Shown here: one piece after another, positions 1-10,795 of the stretch
How the letters are laid out: the number at the start of each line of letters is the position of its first letter
How positions within the stretch are numbered: position 1 is the stretch's first letter
NCBI RefSeq assembly: GCF_947172395.1
Contig: NC_069105.1
Coordinates: 3,038,001 to 3,102,000 of the forward strand
Direction: 5' to 3'
DNA: 64,000 nucleotides
From: Bicyclus anynana
Lineage: Eukaryota > Arthropoda > Insecta > Lepidoptera > Nymphalidae
Notes under the pieces: model-generated
Database searches by the model: none
What the model was told of the DNA's origin: nothing
What the model saw: only the letters and a program-made list of their open reading frames with translations
Program-made: the position numbers and the translations under genes

Positions 1-2
1 CG

Positions 3-812
3 ATATACAGGGTGATTCGGACTTTAGTGCGGACATTTTTTTTCGTGGTTCTGTATCATTAATAGAACATAAATCTACAAACAGTTCGATACATTTTATG
101 TAATTTTTTTTTTCAATTTATGTCTCAGAAATAACAAAATAATGGACACATTCCCAAACAAACTGCGCAACTGCTGGCGGCACTTTGTAAGACGCCGACA
201 AAGAAATACCGGCAGTAGTCATATCGCTTCGGCTTCGGCTGACGGGGGTGGCAGGGGTGAGGGGATCGAAAAATCCCTGAGGACGCCTGCCGAATTGCCG
301 ATGGGCGACCAGTGACAGACAATCTGCCGTCGCTTGCGCATTTAAGTCGAATCATCCTTTAATGCAAAAGTTTGCGTAATAATAATCATCATTTGTATTT
401 CATTATTCCAATCGAAAGTTTATAATTTTTATTATTACTACGCATTATTGATGGTCCTAAGCCCAATAAAGTATGAAGGGAAAATCGATACTCAACTCAA
501 AAGTGACGACCTTTAATTATTATAAAAAATAATAGGTACAAAAATAAACGTAGAAAGGTCAACGGCCCTCGGCGCGGGCGCTCGCTAACCTAGTACCTAC
601 CAGCTGATTTTGTAGTTGCCTATTACTGTGCTATTACTTAGTACAGCGATAGGGTGACCCTCAAATTCTGTTTAAATGTTTAAACTTTAGCTAACGATAA
701 CTTTGTTATTGTTGAGTTAAAAAAAAAAAGAAAAAATACGTGTTCATTAAATTTTGTTTATGTACAAAATATAAAAATATCCGTACTTGAAAAAATTTCT
801 TCCTGTATTAGC
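3..812. repeat. 0.8-kb duplicated unit, copy 1
   Basis: Near-identical to 2862-3702. It begins with ATACAGGGTGATTCGGAC, runs through a G+C-richer block at about 160-345 and ends at CTTCCTGTAT. Differences from copy 2 are scattered substitutions plus small indels. Both copies keep a 76-codon open frame on the minus strand (125-355 and 2985-3215), but recent duplication is enough to explain that. The unit may be a non-autonomous transposon, since an ACAGGGT end recurs elsewhere; its class is unknown. Confidence 0.75.
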
Positions 813-1045
813 GAATTTAATTTTGTATTGTTATTGGTCGCCTAGTGTGAAAGTTGCCTTAGTCTGCATCTGCATACAACCGATGCTCCAATGGAAACAC
901 AACCTTTAGCCACTCATCTGACAAATTGACTATCATTAACACGTATTAATATGGATAGCTCTTGAGTAAGTTATCGAGGTAATTTGATCATAACAAGGTA
1001 TTCAAACTATGGCTCAATTGTATGTGAAAGCTGAGATTTACATTA

Positions 1046-1275
1046 CTAGCAAACGACCGCGACTTCGTCCGCGTGGTGTTCTGTTTTTTTACAACTTCCG
1101 CTGGAACCATTTATTTATTCAGCATAAAAAAGAGCGTAGTTTCTGCTCCAAGATCTAATTTAGATCTATTTACAAAATTTCATCCAAATAAGTTCAAAAG
1201 TTTGGTCGCGAAAAGGCAATAAAGAGACAGACAGACTTAGTTTCGCATATTCTCGTATAATGTTAATAATGATTT
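1046..1275 (-). mobile_element. Helitron-like element (GTCCGC-type 3' end)
   Basis: Minus-strand 3' end reads as a decayed GGACGAAGTCGCGG...CTAGT hairpin end. The body carries the GTCTGTCTGTCT segment and an ATTATAC-type 5' end near 1265, as in other members of this lepidopteran family. Non-autonomous; no ORF. Confidence 0.55.
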
Positions 1276-2091
1276 ATCGACCCATTTTAGACTAACCAGC
1301 CTCCCCTTGTAAGATTTGAAAAAATCGGAGAGTCTTCTACTCGAACGAAGTTGCAGGCGTCTTCTAGTCAATAATCATTAATATTAAAAAAATAATAAAG
1401 TCCGGACCGTCAGTCAGTGCTTATCTAAATAATTAATATAGTTTAACGTAATTGAGTATGACATACTAGGTAGCGCCTTTAAATTAATTTACCGTCTTAA
1501 TTATGCCCAATTAATTAAACCGAATCACTGTAGCTCGGACAGTGGGCCGTATAACAAACAAACTTGTGCAGTTATCTTGAAACATGGCCGTTTTGTCAAC
1601 CGACGTCCAAAATACTTGGGTAGATAGGTCAACGAGATACGGTGAATAGCCCACCATTAATTAGGCTTTCTACCAAATATGCGACGTAGACAGATAAGTC
1701 AATAGACAATTGCTTCATCATTATCAGCCCATTTTAATGGTCCACTACCCTCTATGGGCTCCTGGCCCTCCGAGAGGGGGAAAAGGAGACTAGACCCACC
1801 TCATCGGAAAGTAATTCAGCTTAGGGAAAGAATTTTGGGAAAATCTTGACTTAGGCACTTAATTTTTAGAATTTTTTTGGTAGTTGCTACGCCATCTACT
1901 AAGTCTTACCACAGAAAACATGGTTTTACACATGTAACTTGAAAAATGAAGGAATTTCCATATAAAATTTCAACTCCCATTTCACTCTCTTCAAATTTTA
2001 ACCTTCTTCGTATTATGGTCTCTAGATAAATGTATAATTAGATATATACTGATATTTTGTTTGCTTACAGCCTGATTATTTGTTATATGAA
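1276..2091. other. No recognised gene
   Basis: AT-rich sequence. A segment at about 1840-2035 resembles the body of decayed Helitron-like elements (repeated 'aatttcaactccca' style blocks), but no ends can be placed. Nothing else is supported. Confidence 0.4.
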
Positions 2092-2240
2092 AATAGCGGA
2101 CGACTTCGTCCGTCCTTAGAAAACCTTAAACCGACCCTCTTGCAGAATCCATCCCCAGTGTCCGTCTACTAACTAAAAACTACCTCCCTCCAATTTCATC
2201 TTTGTTTTTCAAGTTCGTGATGAGTTTCATTTTTATGGAA
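2092..2240 (-). mobile_element. Decayed Helitron-like 3' end
   Basis: AGCGGACGACTTCGTCCGTCC at the left edge is the reverse complement of the hairpin that ends GTCCGCT elements. The body is degenerate and the 5' end is not identifiable. Confidence 0.4.
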
Positions 2241-2250
2241 AGATACTGGG

Positions 2251-2790
2251 TTAGCGTTTGAACATCCAGGAATATAATTAAACATAAAATAATGACTAAA
2301 ACATTCGTTGACCCGTCGGTAAGTATGGAGGCAGACTTTTACTACGGCCCCGTTCATGCCTGTATCAAAAGTACTCGCTTGATTATTAGGTACTAGCTGA
2401 CGCCGCGCGGTATTACCCGCGTGGTTTCCGTTCCCGTAAGAATATAGGGATAATATATAGCCTATAGCCTTCCTCGATAAATGGGCTACCTAACACTGAA
2501 AGAATTTTTCAATCGGACCAGTAGTTCCTGAGATTAGCGCGTTCAATCGAACAAACAAACAAACAAACAAACTCTTCAGCTTTTTATTAGTATAGATGTT
2601 TTTATTAAAGCTGAGGTGCGTAGGTTTCTAGAAAAGCTCAGTTTCGTCTGCTTCATGATACATAAAATCATTATTTTTGCTCATCATTTTTAGCATCCAG
2701 GTATTTGGTGTGAAGTCCTATGTACCCATATTTCGAATGCTTGCACCTTGATTAAGATCGTTTCATACGAAATACTATTCGTTTTAATCT
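2251..2790. repeat. Three-copy local repeat, copy 1 (interrupted)
   Basis: Shares the CATAAAATAATGACTAAAAC block and about 300 bp downstream with 3911-4230 and, in part, 4525-4655. It is interrupted by the Helitron at 2393-2596, which is absent from copy 2. Confidence 0.7.
2393..2596 (-). mobile_element. Lep1-type Helitron-like element with visible empty site
   Basis: On the minus strand the element begins TCTATACTAATA, passes through GTTTGTTTGTTTG and ends with the CCGCGCGGCGTCAGCTAG hairpin region. The host reads AGGTA before it and TG after it. The sister repeat copy has an uninterrupted AGGTATG at 4051-4057, so insertion was exactly between A and T with no target duplication. TC start, CTAG end and A/T insertion are the Helitron signature. 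No Rep/helicase is encoded, so it is non-autonomous. Confidence 0.8.
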
Positions 2791-2861
2791 CAGACCACTT
2801 AAAAAAGGACAAGTATGAAATCTAAATGCTGTCATTTTCTAAGGAAAACGAGCTTAGATTA

Positions 2862-3702
2862 GGTATACAGGATGATTCGGACTTTAGTGCGGACATTTTT
2901 TTTCGTGGTTCTGTATCATTAATAGAACATAAATCTACAAACAGTTCGATACATTTTATGTAATTTTTTTTTTCAATTTATGTCTCAGAAATAACAAAAT
3001 AATGGACACATTCCCAAACAAACTGCGCAACTGCTGGCGGCACTTTGTAAGACGCCGACAAAGAAATACCGGCAGTAGTCATATCGCTTCGGCTTCTGCT
3101 GACGGGGGTGGCAGGGGTGAGGGGATCGAAAAATCCCTGAGGACGCCTGCCAAATTGCCGAAGGGCGACCAGTGACAGACAATCTGCCGTCGCTTGCGCA
3201 TTTAAGTCGAATCATGCTTTAATGCAAAAGTTTGCGTAATAATAATCATCATTTGTATTTCATTATTCCAATCGAAAGTTCATAATTTTTATAGTCTCTG
3301 TTTTAATTTTTATTATTATTACTACGCATTATTGATGGTCCTAAGCCCAATAAAGTATGAAGGGAAAATCGATACTCAACTCAAAAGTGACGACCTTTAA
3401 TTATTATAAAAAATAATAGGTACAAAAATAAATAAACGTAGAAAGGTCAACGGCCCTCGGCGCGGGCGCTCGCTAACCTAGTACCTACCAGCTGATTTTG
3501 TAGTTGCCTATTACTGTGCTATTACCTAGTACAGCGATAGGGTGACCCTCAAATTCTGTTTAAATGTTTAAACTTTAGCTAACGATAACTTTGTTATTTT
3601 TGAGTTAAAAAAAAAAAAGAAAAATTACGTGATCATTAAATTTTGTTTATGTACAAAATATAAAAATATCTGTACTAAAAAAAATTTCTTCCTGTATATC
3701 TA
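2862..3702. repeat. 0.8-kb duplicated unit, copy 2
   Basis: Second copy of 3-812. Relative to copy 1 it has about 28 extra bases near 3290-3320 and an extra AAAT in an AAATAAATAAA run. Flanks differ from copy 1 after CTTCCTGTAT, which fixes the right boundary. Confidence 0.75.
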
Positions 3703-3910
3703 AAAGTAAACTAGAAGTTTTTGCCCGTTTTTACACCATTCAGCTACCCAAAAAGGTAATTTTACGGAGCTCTTTAACCAAGGAACACTATGAAACCTCG
3801 CTTTTATAGAGACAGTTTTATAATAGCATTACATCGTTGATCATATACTTTGATTCAAAAGTAACGTCTAGCGAGGCAAGTCCTATACAATAATTAGTCT
3901 GAGGTATCAA

Positions 3911-4230
3911 TAGAGTCAGCGATTCAATATGTTCCAGGATAATTAAACATAAAATAATGACTAAAACATTCGTTGACCCGTCAGTAAGTGTGGAGGCAGA
4001 CGCACCACGGCCCTATTCATGCTTGTGTCAAAAGCACTCGTTTGATTATTAGGTATGTATTTATTAAAGCTGACCGACGTAAGTTTCTAAAAAAGCTTAG
4101 TTTCGTCTGCTTGATGACACATAAAAACTTTATTTTGCTTATCATTTTTAGTACCCTGGTATTTGGTGTGAAGTATACATCCTTATTTCGAATGCTTGCA
4201 CCTTGATTAAGATTGTTTCATATGAATTCG
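3911..4230. repeat. Three-copy local repeat, copy 2 (uninterrupted)
   Basis: The uninterrupted copy of the 2251-2790 repeat. It gives the empty-site reference for the Helitron insertion at 2393-2596. A 72-codon frame here is not conserved in the sister copies. Confidence 0.7.
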
Positions 4231-4248
4231 TATTAATAGAGTTAGCGA

Positions 4249-4524
4249 TAGCCCAGTGGACATGACCCCTGCCTCCGATTCCGGAGAATGAGGGTTTAAA
4301 ACCGGTCAGGGCATGCACCTCCAACTTTTCAGTTGTGTGTATTATAAGAAATCAAATATCACGTGTCTCAAACGGTGAAGGAAATACATCGTGAGGAAAC
4401 CTGCATACCAGAGAATTTTCTTAATCCTCGGCGTTTGCCAATCCGCATTGGGCCAACGTGGTGGACTATTGGCCTGACCCCTCTCATTCTGAGAGGAATA
4501 TGGGTTTATAATAATGATGATGAG
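4249..4524 (+). mobile_element. tRNA-derived SINE (GATGAT-tail family)
   Basis: Head TAGCCCAGTGGACATGACC resembles a pol III A box. The B-box region is decayed to GGTTTAAAACC where other copies have GGTTCGAATCC. The body ends in a TAATAATGATGATGAG tail. It lies within the third copy of the local repeat; AGAGTTAGCGA (4238-4248) and AGAGTAAGCGA (4525-4535) may be its target duplication with one mismatch. Confidence 0.75.
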
Positions 4525-4655
4525 AGTAAGCGATTCTATATGGACGTTGCAGGATAATTAAACATAAAATAATGACTAAAACATTCGTTGACCCGTCAGT
4601 AAGTGTGGAGGCAGACTCACGGCCCCATTCGCGCCGTGTCTAAAGCACTCGGGGC
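4525..4655. repeat. Three-copy local repeat, copy 3 (partial)
   Basis: Contains AAAATAATGACTAAAACATT and the following block shared with 2251-2790 and 3911-4230, then diverges after about 4655. Its left part is split by the SINE at 4249-4524. Confidence 0.65.
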
Positions 4656-5043
4656 AGCGATACAAAGTGAAGTGGTCGCAATTAATTATAGAAAACAGAC
4701 TTCGCTTCGAGAACGCTGTTCCTCGCAGTTTTTCATAACAGTGGAGCTTGCTGAGTAGGTATTTGAATTTAATAAACTAAATAATTATTATTAATTAGAA
4801 GCAGGCGATAGTTTGCAAAAGTTCGTTATAAAATAATTTATTTTGCTTGGAAGGCTTATCTTCCAGTGTTTTCTACATAAAATAAGTAGCACTGTCTAAC
4901 TTTATCAAAAATTTGTACACCCGATTCTAACCTCGAAAAAAAAACTGAAATAATCGTCAAGTTTTTGATATCCAAAGAAAGGTCTTGGCGAGCACATAAT
5001 TAATAGGTATGTGTATAGATATATCATATCAAATAAATCAAAA

Positions 5044-5228
5044 TCTATACTAATATTATAAACCTGTAGAGTTTGTTTGTTTGTTTGATTGAATCTCAGG
5101 AATTACTGAACCGATTTGAAAAATTCTTTCAGTGTTAGATAGCCTATTTATCGAGGAAGACTATATATTATTCCCGTATCCCTACGGGAACGGGAACCAC
5201 GCGGGTGAAACCGCGCGGCGCCAGCTAG
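5044..5228 (+). mobile_element. Lep1-type Helitron-like element
   Basis: Starts TCTATACTAATATTATAAA after a host A and ends GCGCCAGCTAG before a host T. It carries the GTTTGTTTGTTTG and TTTATCGAGGAAG blocks shared by about ten copies in this window. Non-autonomous. Confidence 0.75.
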
Positions 5229-5511
5229 TATATCTATAAAATGCGGTGGTCCAGTTCGCGCGGTCCAGTCGATTCATAGAATGCGACGATATAGATACTT
5301 GTAGATATGGCACTGCTAGTGTGCTTCTATGTCCGATCGGGAAACGGAAAAGTATAAAATAAAAAATAAATAAAGTCAACATTAAATAAATAAAAATTGT
5401 GCAGCAGTGGACGTCCATCGGTTGAAAATGATGATGATGATGAAAAATGATTACTTTACTACTGATTATAACTGGATATGACTGGTTTTATACTGGTTCT
5501 TAAGTTTAGTA

Positions 5512-6212
5512 CTCAGTTTACAAGCACTTTTGACACGTCAGTTGACTATTTGTAAAGATTCTACCACCGGTTCGGAAGACACGTTCTACTGAGAAGGTAC
5601 CGGCAAGAAACTCAACAGTTGCTCTTTTTAAAAAAATCATACAATAATATAATTTACAATTGATAACAACATTACAATTTCTTATAGTTTTACTTGAAAA
5701 AGCCGTGATAGCCCAGTGGATATGACCTCTACCTCCGATTCCGGAGGGTGTGGGTTCGAATCCTGTCCGGGGCATGCACCTCCAACTTTTCAGTTGTGTG
5801 CATTTTAAAAAATTAAATATCACGTGTCTCAATGTGTGAAAGGTGAAGGAAAACATCGTGAGGAAACCTGCATACCAGATAATTATCTTAATTCTCTGCG
5901 TGTGTGAAGTCTACCAATCCGCATTGGGCCAGCGTGGTGGACTACTGGCCTAACCCTTCTCATTCTGAGAGGAGACTCGAGCTCAGCAGTGAGCCGAATA
6001 TGGGTTGATGACGACGACGACGACGATAATTTTACTTCCTGTGTGAAGGTGAAAGCTGATCCAACCTCCAAGCAACTTTATCATTGAGGAACTCATCAAT
6101 GTTGTAGTAACCTCGACTAAGTAAATGTTTTATAACACATTGCTTAAAGCTATACATTGGCAGGTCCATCACAGTCTTGGGGATCTTGTTATATAAGATA
6201 GAGTACATCCAT
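5512..6212 (-). mobile_element. CR1/Jockey-group LINE 3' fragment, split by a SINE
   Basis: The 3' UTR (5512-5695) and the last codons of the RT ORF (6038-6212) match the fuller LINE at 35740-37435. The C-terminal peptide has the same IPKTVMDLPM and HLLSRGYY segments. It is 5'-truncated near 6212 and interrupted by the SINE at 5696-6029. This is a dead fragment. Confidence 0.8.
5696..6029 (+). mobile_element. tRNA-derived SINE nested in LINE
   Basis: Full-length member: A box near TAGCCCAGTGGATATGACC, B box GGTTCGAATCC and tail (GAC)n. It is flanked by an 8-bp duplication TTTTACTT at 5688-5695 and 6030-6037 that belongs to the host LINE sequence, so the insertion is clean. Confidence 0.85.
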
Positions 6213-6334
6213 TGAATTATAACCGCTATATACTCATTCACTGCTAACGATGATTATGACGATAACTTTCCCGAACGAGCTCAGCAGTGTTATTATGTAA
6301 CTCAGTGTACCATTCAAACAATCATTACATTTTT

Positions 6335-6699
6335 TTTTTTTTTTTTACGTTATATAGGCTAGCGCTTGGCAGCAATCATGCTTGACAGTAAGCGATGATG
6401 CAGCCTAAGGTGGAACGCGCTTGCCTAGAAAAAGCCTATTCACTCTTAACTTGAATATACCCATGTTGTAGGTGGTAGGGAAAACGGAAGCTGGAAGGGC
6501 ATTCCATAATTTCGCAGTGCGGATCAGGAACGAAGAACCGAAACGCTTCGTACGAGTCCAAGGGACATTAACTACGTATGGATGCAGACCTCTGCAGTTC
6601 TATGGTAAAAAGGTGAAGAGGGAACTAGATCGAAAAGTTCCTGAGCGCACTCTCCGAAATAAATCCATCAACATCGTTTTTCCTCATATATTCGTTTAT
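6335..6699 (-). mobile_element. LINE 3' coding fragment (RVNRHLLGKR-type C-terminus)
   Basis: Homologous to 27466-27655. In that copy the minus strand reads an ORF2 C-terminus including SRVNRHLLGKRV. This copy is longer, has frame damage and starts with a poly-T run (an A-rich tail on the minus strand). An 87-codon plus-strand frame is its shadow. Confidence 0.5.
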
Positions 6700-6915
6700 C
6701 ACACTAATATTATAAAGGCGAAAGTTTGTGTGTAAGTATGTTTGTTCCTCTTTTACGCTGCGGCTACTGAAGCGATTTAGCTAAAATTTGGAATGAAAAT
6801 ACATTTTACTCTAGATTAACACATAGGCTACTTTTCATCCCGGGAAAATCCATAGTTCCCGCGAGATTTGTGAAAAACTGGATTCCACGCGGACGAAGTC
6901 ACGGTAGTCCGCTAG
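6700..6915 (+). mobile_element. Helitron-like element (GTCCGC-type)
   Basis: Starts CACACTAATATTATAAAGGC, has the conserved block about lifting zero-to-one copies of 'ctctagattaacacataggc' style sequence, and ends in a GCGGACGAAGTC...GTCCGCTAGT hairpin. Non-autonomous. Confidence 0.65.
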
Positions 6916-7401
6916 TAAAAAATAAAGTTGTAAATCTAGCCACTTTGAGTTTGTTTAGTATGAATTCCACACTGGTCAAATCGTCAACAAGTGTGGATAG
7001 GGGATAATTAATAATTTGAATATTTAATAATTGTCAATGTTGTGATTTAGTTCACAGTTATTCATATTGAAATGTTTGAATAACATAACGCGTTTCTGCT
7101 TTGTGAATGACATGTTATTAATTTAATTATCACTCAAAATTAGGTGGATTTTGATGTCGTAATTAATAATTTTAGGCAGATGTAAACTTCGAGCACGTGC
7201 TTCTAATATTAAACATCCGTAACTTAATTATGTTTATATTATTATTATTTATATACCAGGGGTTATTAATGACCGATTTTGAAAAAGAATGCATACAGGT
7301 TATGCCTCATACCTATATGTATTTATACAATTAGGTAACCGATTGTCAGAATATAAAAAAGAATTGTCGTGGTTTTAAACAAAATAGTAAAATAATATAT
7401 A
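6916..7401. other. No recognised gene
   Basis: AT-rich sequence with no open frame of note and no family recognised. Confidence 0.4.
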
Positions 7402-7693
7402 CATCAACCCATATTCGGCTCACTGCTAAGCACGAGTCTCCTCTCAAAATGAGAGAGGTTAGGCCAATAGTCCACCACGCTGACCCAATCCAGATTGGTA
7501 GACTGCATTCTTCAAAATTCTCATGTATGCAGGTTTCCTCACAATGTTTTTTTCCGTTACCTTTGAGACACCTATATTAAATTCTTAAACTGCACATAAC
7601 TGAAAAGTTGGAGGTGCATGCCCCGGACCGGATTTGAACCTACACCCTCCGAAATCGGAGGCAGAGGTCATATCCACTGGGCTATTACTGCTA
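7402..7693 (-). mobile_element. tRNA-derived SINE (GATGAT-tail family)
   Basis: Reverse-complement copy. The tail side begins CATCAACCCATATTCGGCTC and the head side ends with the complement of TAGCCCAGTGGATATGACC. Moderately diverged. Confidence 0.8.
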
Positions 7694-7767
7694 CGGATTT
7701 GAAACATACCCTATTATTATTTTTTTTTACGATTATTGCCTTCTATCATAGTGCTTTTATATAGGAT

Positions 7768-7946
7768 TAGTTGGTTTCACCCACGTAGTGCCCGTTTTTG
7801 TGGTAATACGAGGAAAAACTAATTAATAACACTCGCAAATAACGTGGCTTTCTATTGATAAAATAATTTTTAAAATCGGTTCAGTAGTTACAGAGATTAC
7901 CCCCCTACAACCTCGCAAACTTCACATCTTTATAATATTAGTATAA
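7768..7946 (-). mobile_element. Helitron-like element, second subfamily
   Basis: The minus-strand 5' end is ATACTAATATTATAAAGATG and the body includes the complement of ATCGGTTCAGTAGTTACAGA. It lacks an intact CTAGT end. Same subfamily as 27426-27800 and 39735-39822. Confidence 0.5.
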
Positions 7947-7955
7947 ATGTTGTTG

Positions 7956-8268
7956 AGTTAGCGATAACCCAGTGGGCCCTTAAATTTCGATTCTGGAGAG
8001 CGTAGGTTTGAATCCGGTCCGGGGCATGCACCTCCAACTTTTCAGTTATGTGCATTTTAAGAAATTATTATAGGTGTTTTAAACGGTGAAGGAAAAACAT
8101 CGTAGGAAAGCTGCATATATGAGAATTTTCTTGAATTTTTACGTGTGTGAAGTCTGCCAATCCGCATTGGGCCAGCGTGGTGGACTATTGGCCTAACCCC
8201 TCTCATTCTGAGAGGACACTCGTGCTTAACAGTGCGCCGAATATGGGTTGATAATGATGATGATGATA
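7956..8268 (+). mobile_element. tRNA-derived SINE (GATGAT-tail family)
   Basis: Head GCGATAACCCAGTGGGCC, B box GGTTTGAATCC and tail TGATAATGATGATGATGA. It abuts the 5' end of the Helitron-like copy at 7768-7946. Confidence 0.8.
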
Positions 8269-8287
8269 GATTCTGTCCTATATTTTT

Positions 8288-8340
8288 TTTTGTTAAAAAA
8301 TATTATTATATATTTATATATATATATATTTATAGTTTTA
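8288..8340. repeat. AT-rich simple sequence
   Basis: Poly-T, then TTATATATTTATATATATAT-like dinucleotide sequence just downstream of the SINE tail. Confidence 0.6.
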
Positions 8341-8755
8341 CAATCACTGATGTGGCTGAGACCTTCTTTTAATTCTTAATCATAAACTCCGATATTACTC
8401 TGTTCTATTAAGAACAATTAGTATCTCCACATGTTGTAACCATGAATCTCTCATTCTCTAATATAAGTATAACTTTCCGCCAGCACTTTGCAGAGTGCAC
8501 CATAAATAACATCACTTCCTTAAAATAATTTAAAGTAGCAAACATTTTACACTCCGGGGAAATTTCTAACTTAGTTAGTGCATGCTTTTATATATGAGAA
8601 GAGTAACTTTCTAGGCCAGTTGAAACATACATGAATTATGAATCTAATAATTTATGCGGTTAGTGGAACGTTAGAGCTAAATAGTTTGTTAAACTTGGAA
8701 AGTTAATGGCCAGATTCATAATTTGTTAAATTCTATGTACATAAGAGTACATTAA

Positions 8756-8936
8756 AGCTTGGCAACTTCGTTCGTAACACTCCCGATGTTACCGGGCCGG
8801 GGGTCGTGTAGCGATGAATGAAAAACCCACGACTGATGCACGTCACTTCCCCGCACGCATGATTTCATAATCCGCGCAGTCTTTCCCCCTGTCGCCCGCA
8901 TGTCATGGGAGTGTTATCAACGGACTTGCCAGTCTA
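8756..8936. mobile_element. MITE with TTGGCAA...TTGCCA ends, copy 1
   Basis: Imperfect terminal inverted repeats: TTGGCAACTTCGTTCGTAAC at the left, and the right end reads TTGGCAAGTCCGTTGATAAC when reversed. The G+C-rich interior shares CACGACTGATGCAC and CTTCCCCGCACGCA with 41488-41650. No ORF; a non-autonomous DNA transposon is inferred. Confidence 0.6.
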
Positions 8937-9029
8937 TAGGTACTACATTAAACACTTAAGTGTTCGAGACGGGTTGACATTGAAGTGCAAAACACAATAT
9001 TGAATAAAGGGCTATTAGGTCTAACTATT

Positions 9030-9195
9030 TCCATCAAGAATATTACCAATTAACCCTCAAGTGGGAGAGAGTAACCTTGAGCGAAGTTCCGGACTTGTGA
9101 TCGGTGGATGTAGGTCTAAGGACGTACTTTTAAACTAGTAAACACTTCCCTTCTTCGCTCAAGTTATTCTCACCGCCCAGCCAAACCTGGCAAGA
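9030..9195 (-). repeat. Dispersed repeat related to a LINE 3' region (decayed)
   Basis: The GGACTTGTGAT block and surrounding spacing match 17240-17400 (opposite strand), 25525-25720, 52650-52975 and 56880-57000. The better-preserved copies look like a LINE ORF2 C-terminus. This one is too decayed to read. Confidence 0.45.
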
Positions 9196-9877
9196 TCACA
9201 CTAGGACAGCCCATTCTATTAAAAAACTAAAGATAAAAGAAAGACTTTCGTCGACTGTGCGTGACTTTAGGGGTTGTAAAGAAGGCCATATCTCCAGAAA
9301 TAAGGATTCAATCGAGCGGTTGGTAATGCAGGGCCAAGTAGAAGGCAAAATATCCAGAAGCCGATATCCAACACGCAGGTATTCAAGGCACATAAACAAT
9401 ACTGAAAACTTAAGGTTTGCATCTGTGAACAAATAAGATGTATCAGATTGCTCTGGGATTTTGATAATGTAAAAATATATTTTCTTGTTTTACACGTGCT
9501 TTAAAGCTAACAATTAGGGTTTTGATGGCTAACCCTAATTGTATCACCAAAAGTATCCTTTTGTGTTTTAGTGGCAAGTGTTCTCCAGGCATTATAATAG
9601 AAAAGTGTTAAGTGTTATTTATCTTGAACATTACGCGTACCCGGATAATGACTAAGTCAAAACGCCTCTCTCTGCCGTCCTATAAAAATAAAGATACGAT
9701 AAAAGTTGTATCGCTAACGACCATAATTACCAAGTTTATAGCGCGGCCATCATTACTTGCTGTTTTATGGCAACGTTCGGAGACTCCAATAAATATAGCA
9801 TAGCTTACTGGCGATGCTATTTATGAAGCTAATAGCTCTTTGTGTTCAATTAGGGAATTTAAATCAAACGCATCAAG
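9196..9877. other. No recognised gene
   Basis: Contains short frames of 60-80 codons on both strands with no recognisable domain. A short fold TTAGGGTTTTGATGGCTAACCCTAA lies near 9515. Nothing else is supported. Confidence 0.4.
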
Positions 9878-10090
9878 AACCGTGATTGCCCAGTGGATAT
9901 GGCCTTCGATTTGGAAGTTTTAGGTTCGTAATTCAAGAAATTAAATATCACGTGTCACAAACTGTGAAGGAAAAACATCGTGAGGAAACCTGCTTAACTA
10001 AGAATTTTCTCAATTCCCTACGAGTGTGGAGTCTGCCAATCCGCATTGTGCCAGTGTGGTGGACTATTAGCCTATTGGACTATTAGTTTA
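9878..10090 (+). mobile_element. tRNA-derived SINE fragment
   Basis: Same family as 5696-6029, but an internal deletion removes the region between the B box and the CAAGAAATTAAATATCACG block. The 3' end is lost. Confidence 0.65.
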
Positions 10091-10164
10091 ATGAAGGTCT
10101 ATTTCCCACACCCAAAATTGAAAATGCAATACCGCTCGATGAAAAAGCGTCGTGTGAACATATA

Positions 10165-10258
10165 CCTACTTAGGAATCATCATTGAAAATTCATAATATT
10201 CAGCTGACTGCTGAGCTCGAATCTTCTCCCAGAATGAGAGGGGTGAGGCCAATAGGCC
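10165..10258 (-). mobile_element. SINE 3' fragment, inverted
   Basis: TTCAGCTGACTGCTGAGCTCG to GGCCAATAGGCC matches the reversed 3' third of the GATGAT-tail SINE. It may be the rearranged end of the copy at 9878-10090. Confidence 0.5.
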
Positions 10259-10389
10259 CTGGACCATATATAGAATATTCCATAAAGACCAGGTCAGAGC
10301 ACCTACCAACCGTAAATAGACGAATTTGTGTAAAAGGATTGAAGGGAAATATGTAAGGTTTGTAGAGAGTGAAAAGTTATGGTCACTGC

Positions 10390-10795
10390 TTCATCATCAT
10401 TATTAACAGCCGCTGGACATCCACTGTTGTACATAGACTTTTTTTTTGGCTGGTGGGAGGCTCAGGCCGTGGCTAGTTATCACCCTACCGGTAAAGACGT
10501 ATTGCCAAGCGATTAAGCGTTCCGGTACGATGCCGTGTAGAAACCGAAAGGGGTGTGGATTTCCATCCTCCTCCTAACAAGTTAGCTCGCTTCCATCTTA
10601 GACTGCATCATTACTTACTAGCAGGTGAGTTTGTAGTCAAGGGCTAACTTGTAAAGAATAAAAAAAAAAGAAAAAAAAGACCTCTTGCTTGGTCTTCCAA
10701 GCACAACGGTCGCAAGCCGCCAGGTACCAGCATCCAGCGGCTCCCTGCAACCCTTGATGCCTTTCACTGCCGATCGTACAGGAATGAAGCTTGAA
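10390..10795 (-). mobile_element. RTE-clade LINE 3' fragment, split by a SINE
   Basis: On the minus strand the right part (10679-10795) encodes an RVAGSRWML-like segment and the left part (10390-10437) ends with the TGGA(C/T)GTCCA...TGATGATG terminus typical of RTE ends here. The SINE at 10438-10678 separates them. Confidence 0.65.
10438..10678 (+). mobile_element. tRNA-derived SINE (A-tail family), 5'-truncated
   Basis: Starts within the element at GGCTGGTGGGAGGC, continues through CGTTCCGGTACGATGCCGTG and TCATCCTCCTCCTAACAAG, and ends AACTTGTAAAGAATAAAAAA. Inserted in an RTE fragment. Confidence 0.8.

Noticed and set aside
125..355. 76-codon frame kept open in both copies of the 0.8-kb unit
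   Set aside because: The copies are nearly identical, so both frames stay open by recent descent. The two residue differences are non-synonymous, and the composition (Cys/Ser/Pro mix) resembles translated non-coding sequence.
5518..6071. Protein-coding frames of 62-112 codons on the minus strand
   Set aside because: They read through SINE sequence and recur with every SINE copy (for example near 37487, 44500 and 51249), often with the same peptide (TQLKSWRCMPR), because the SINE itself is repeated.
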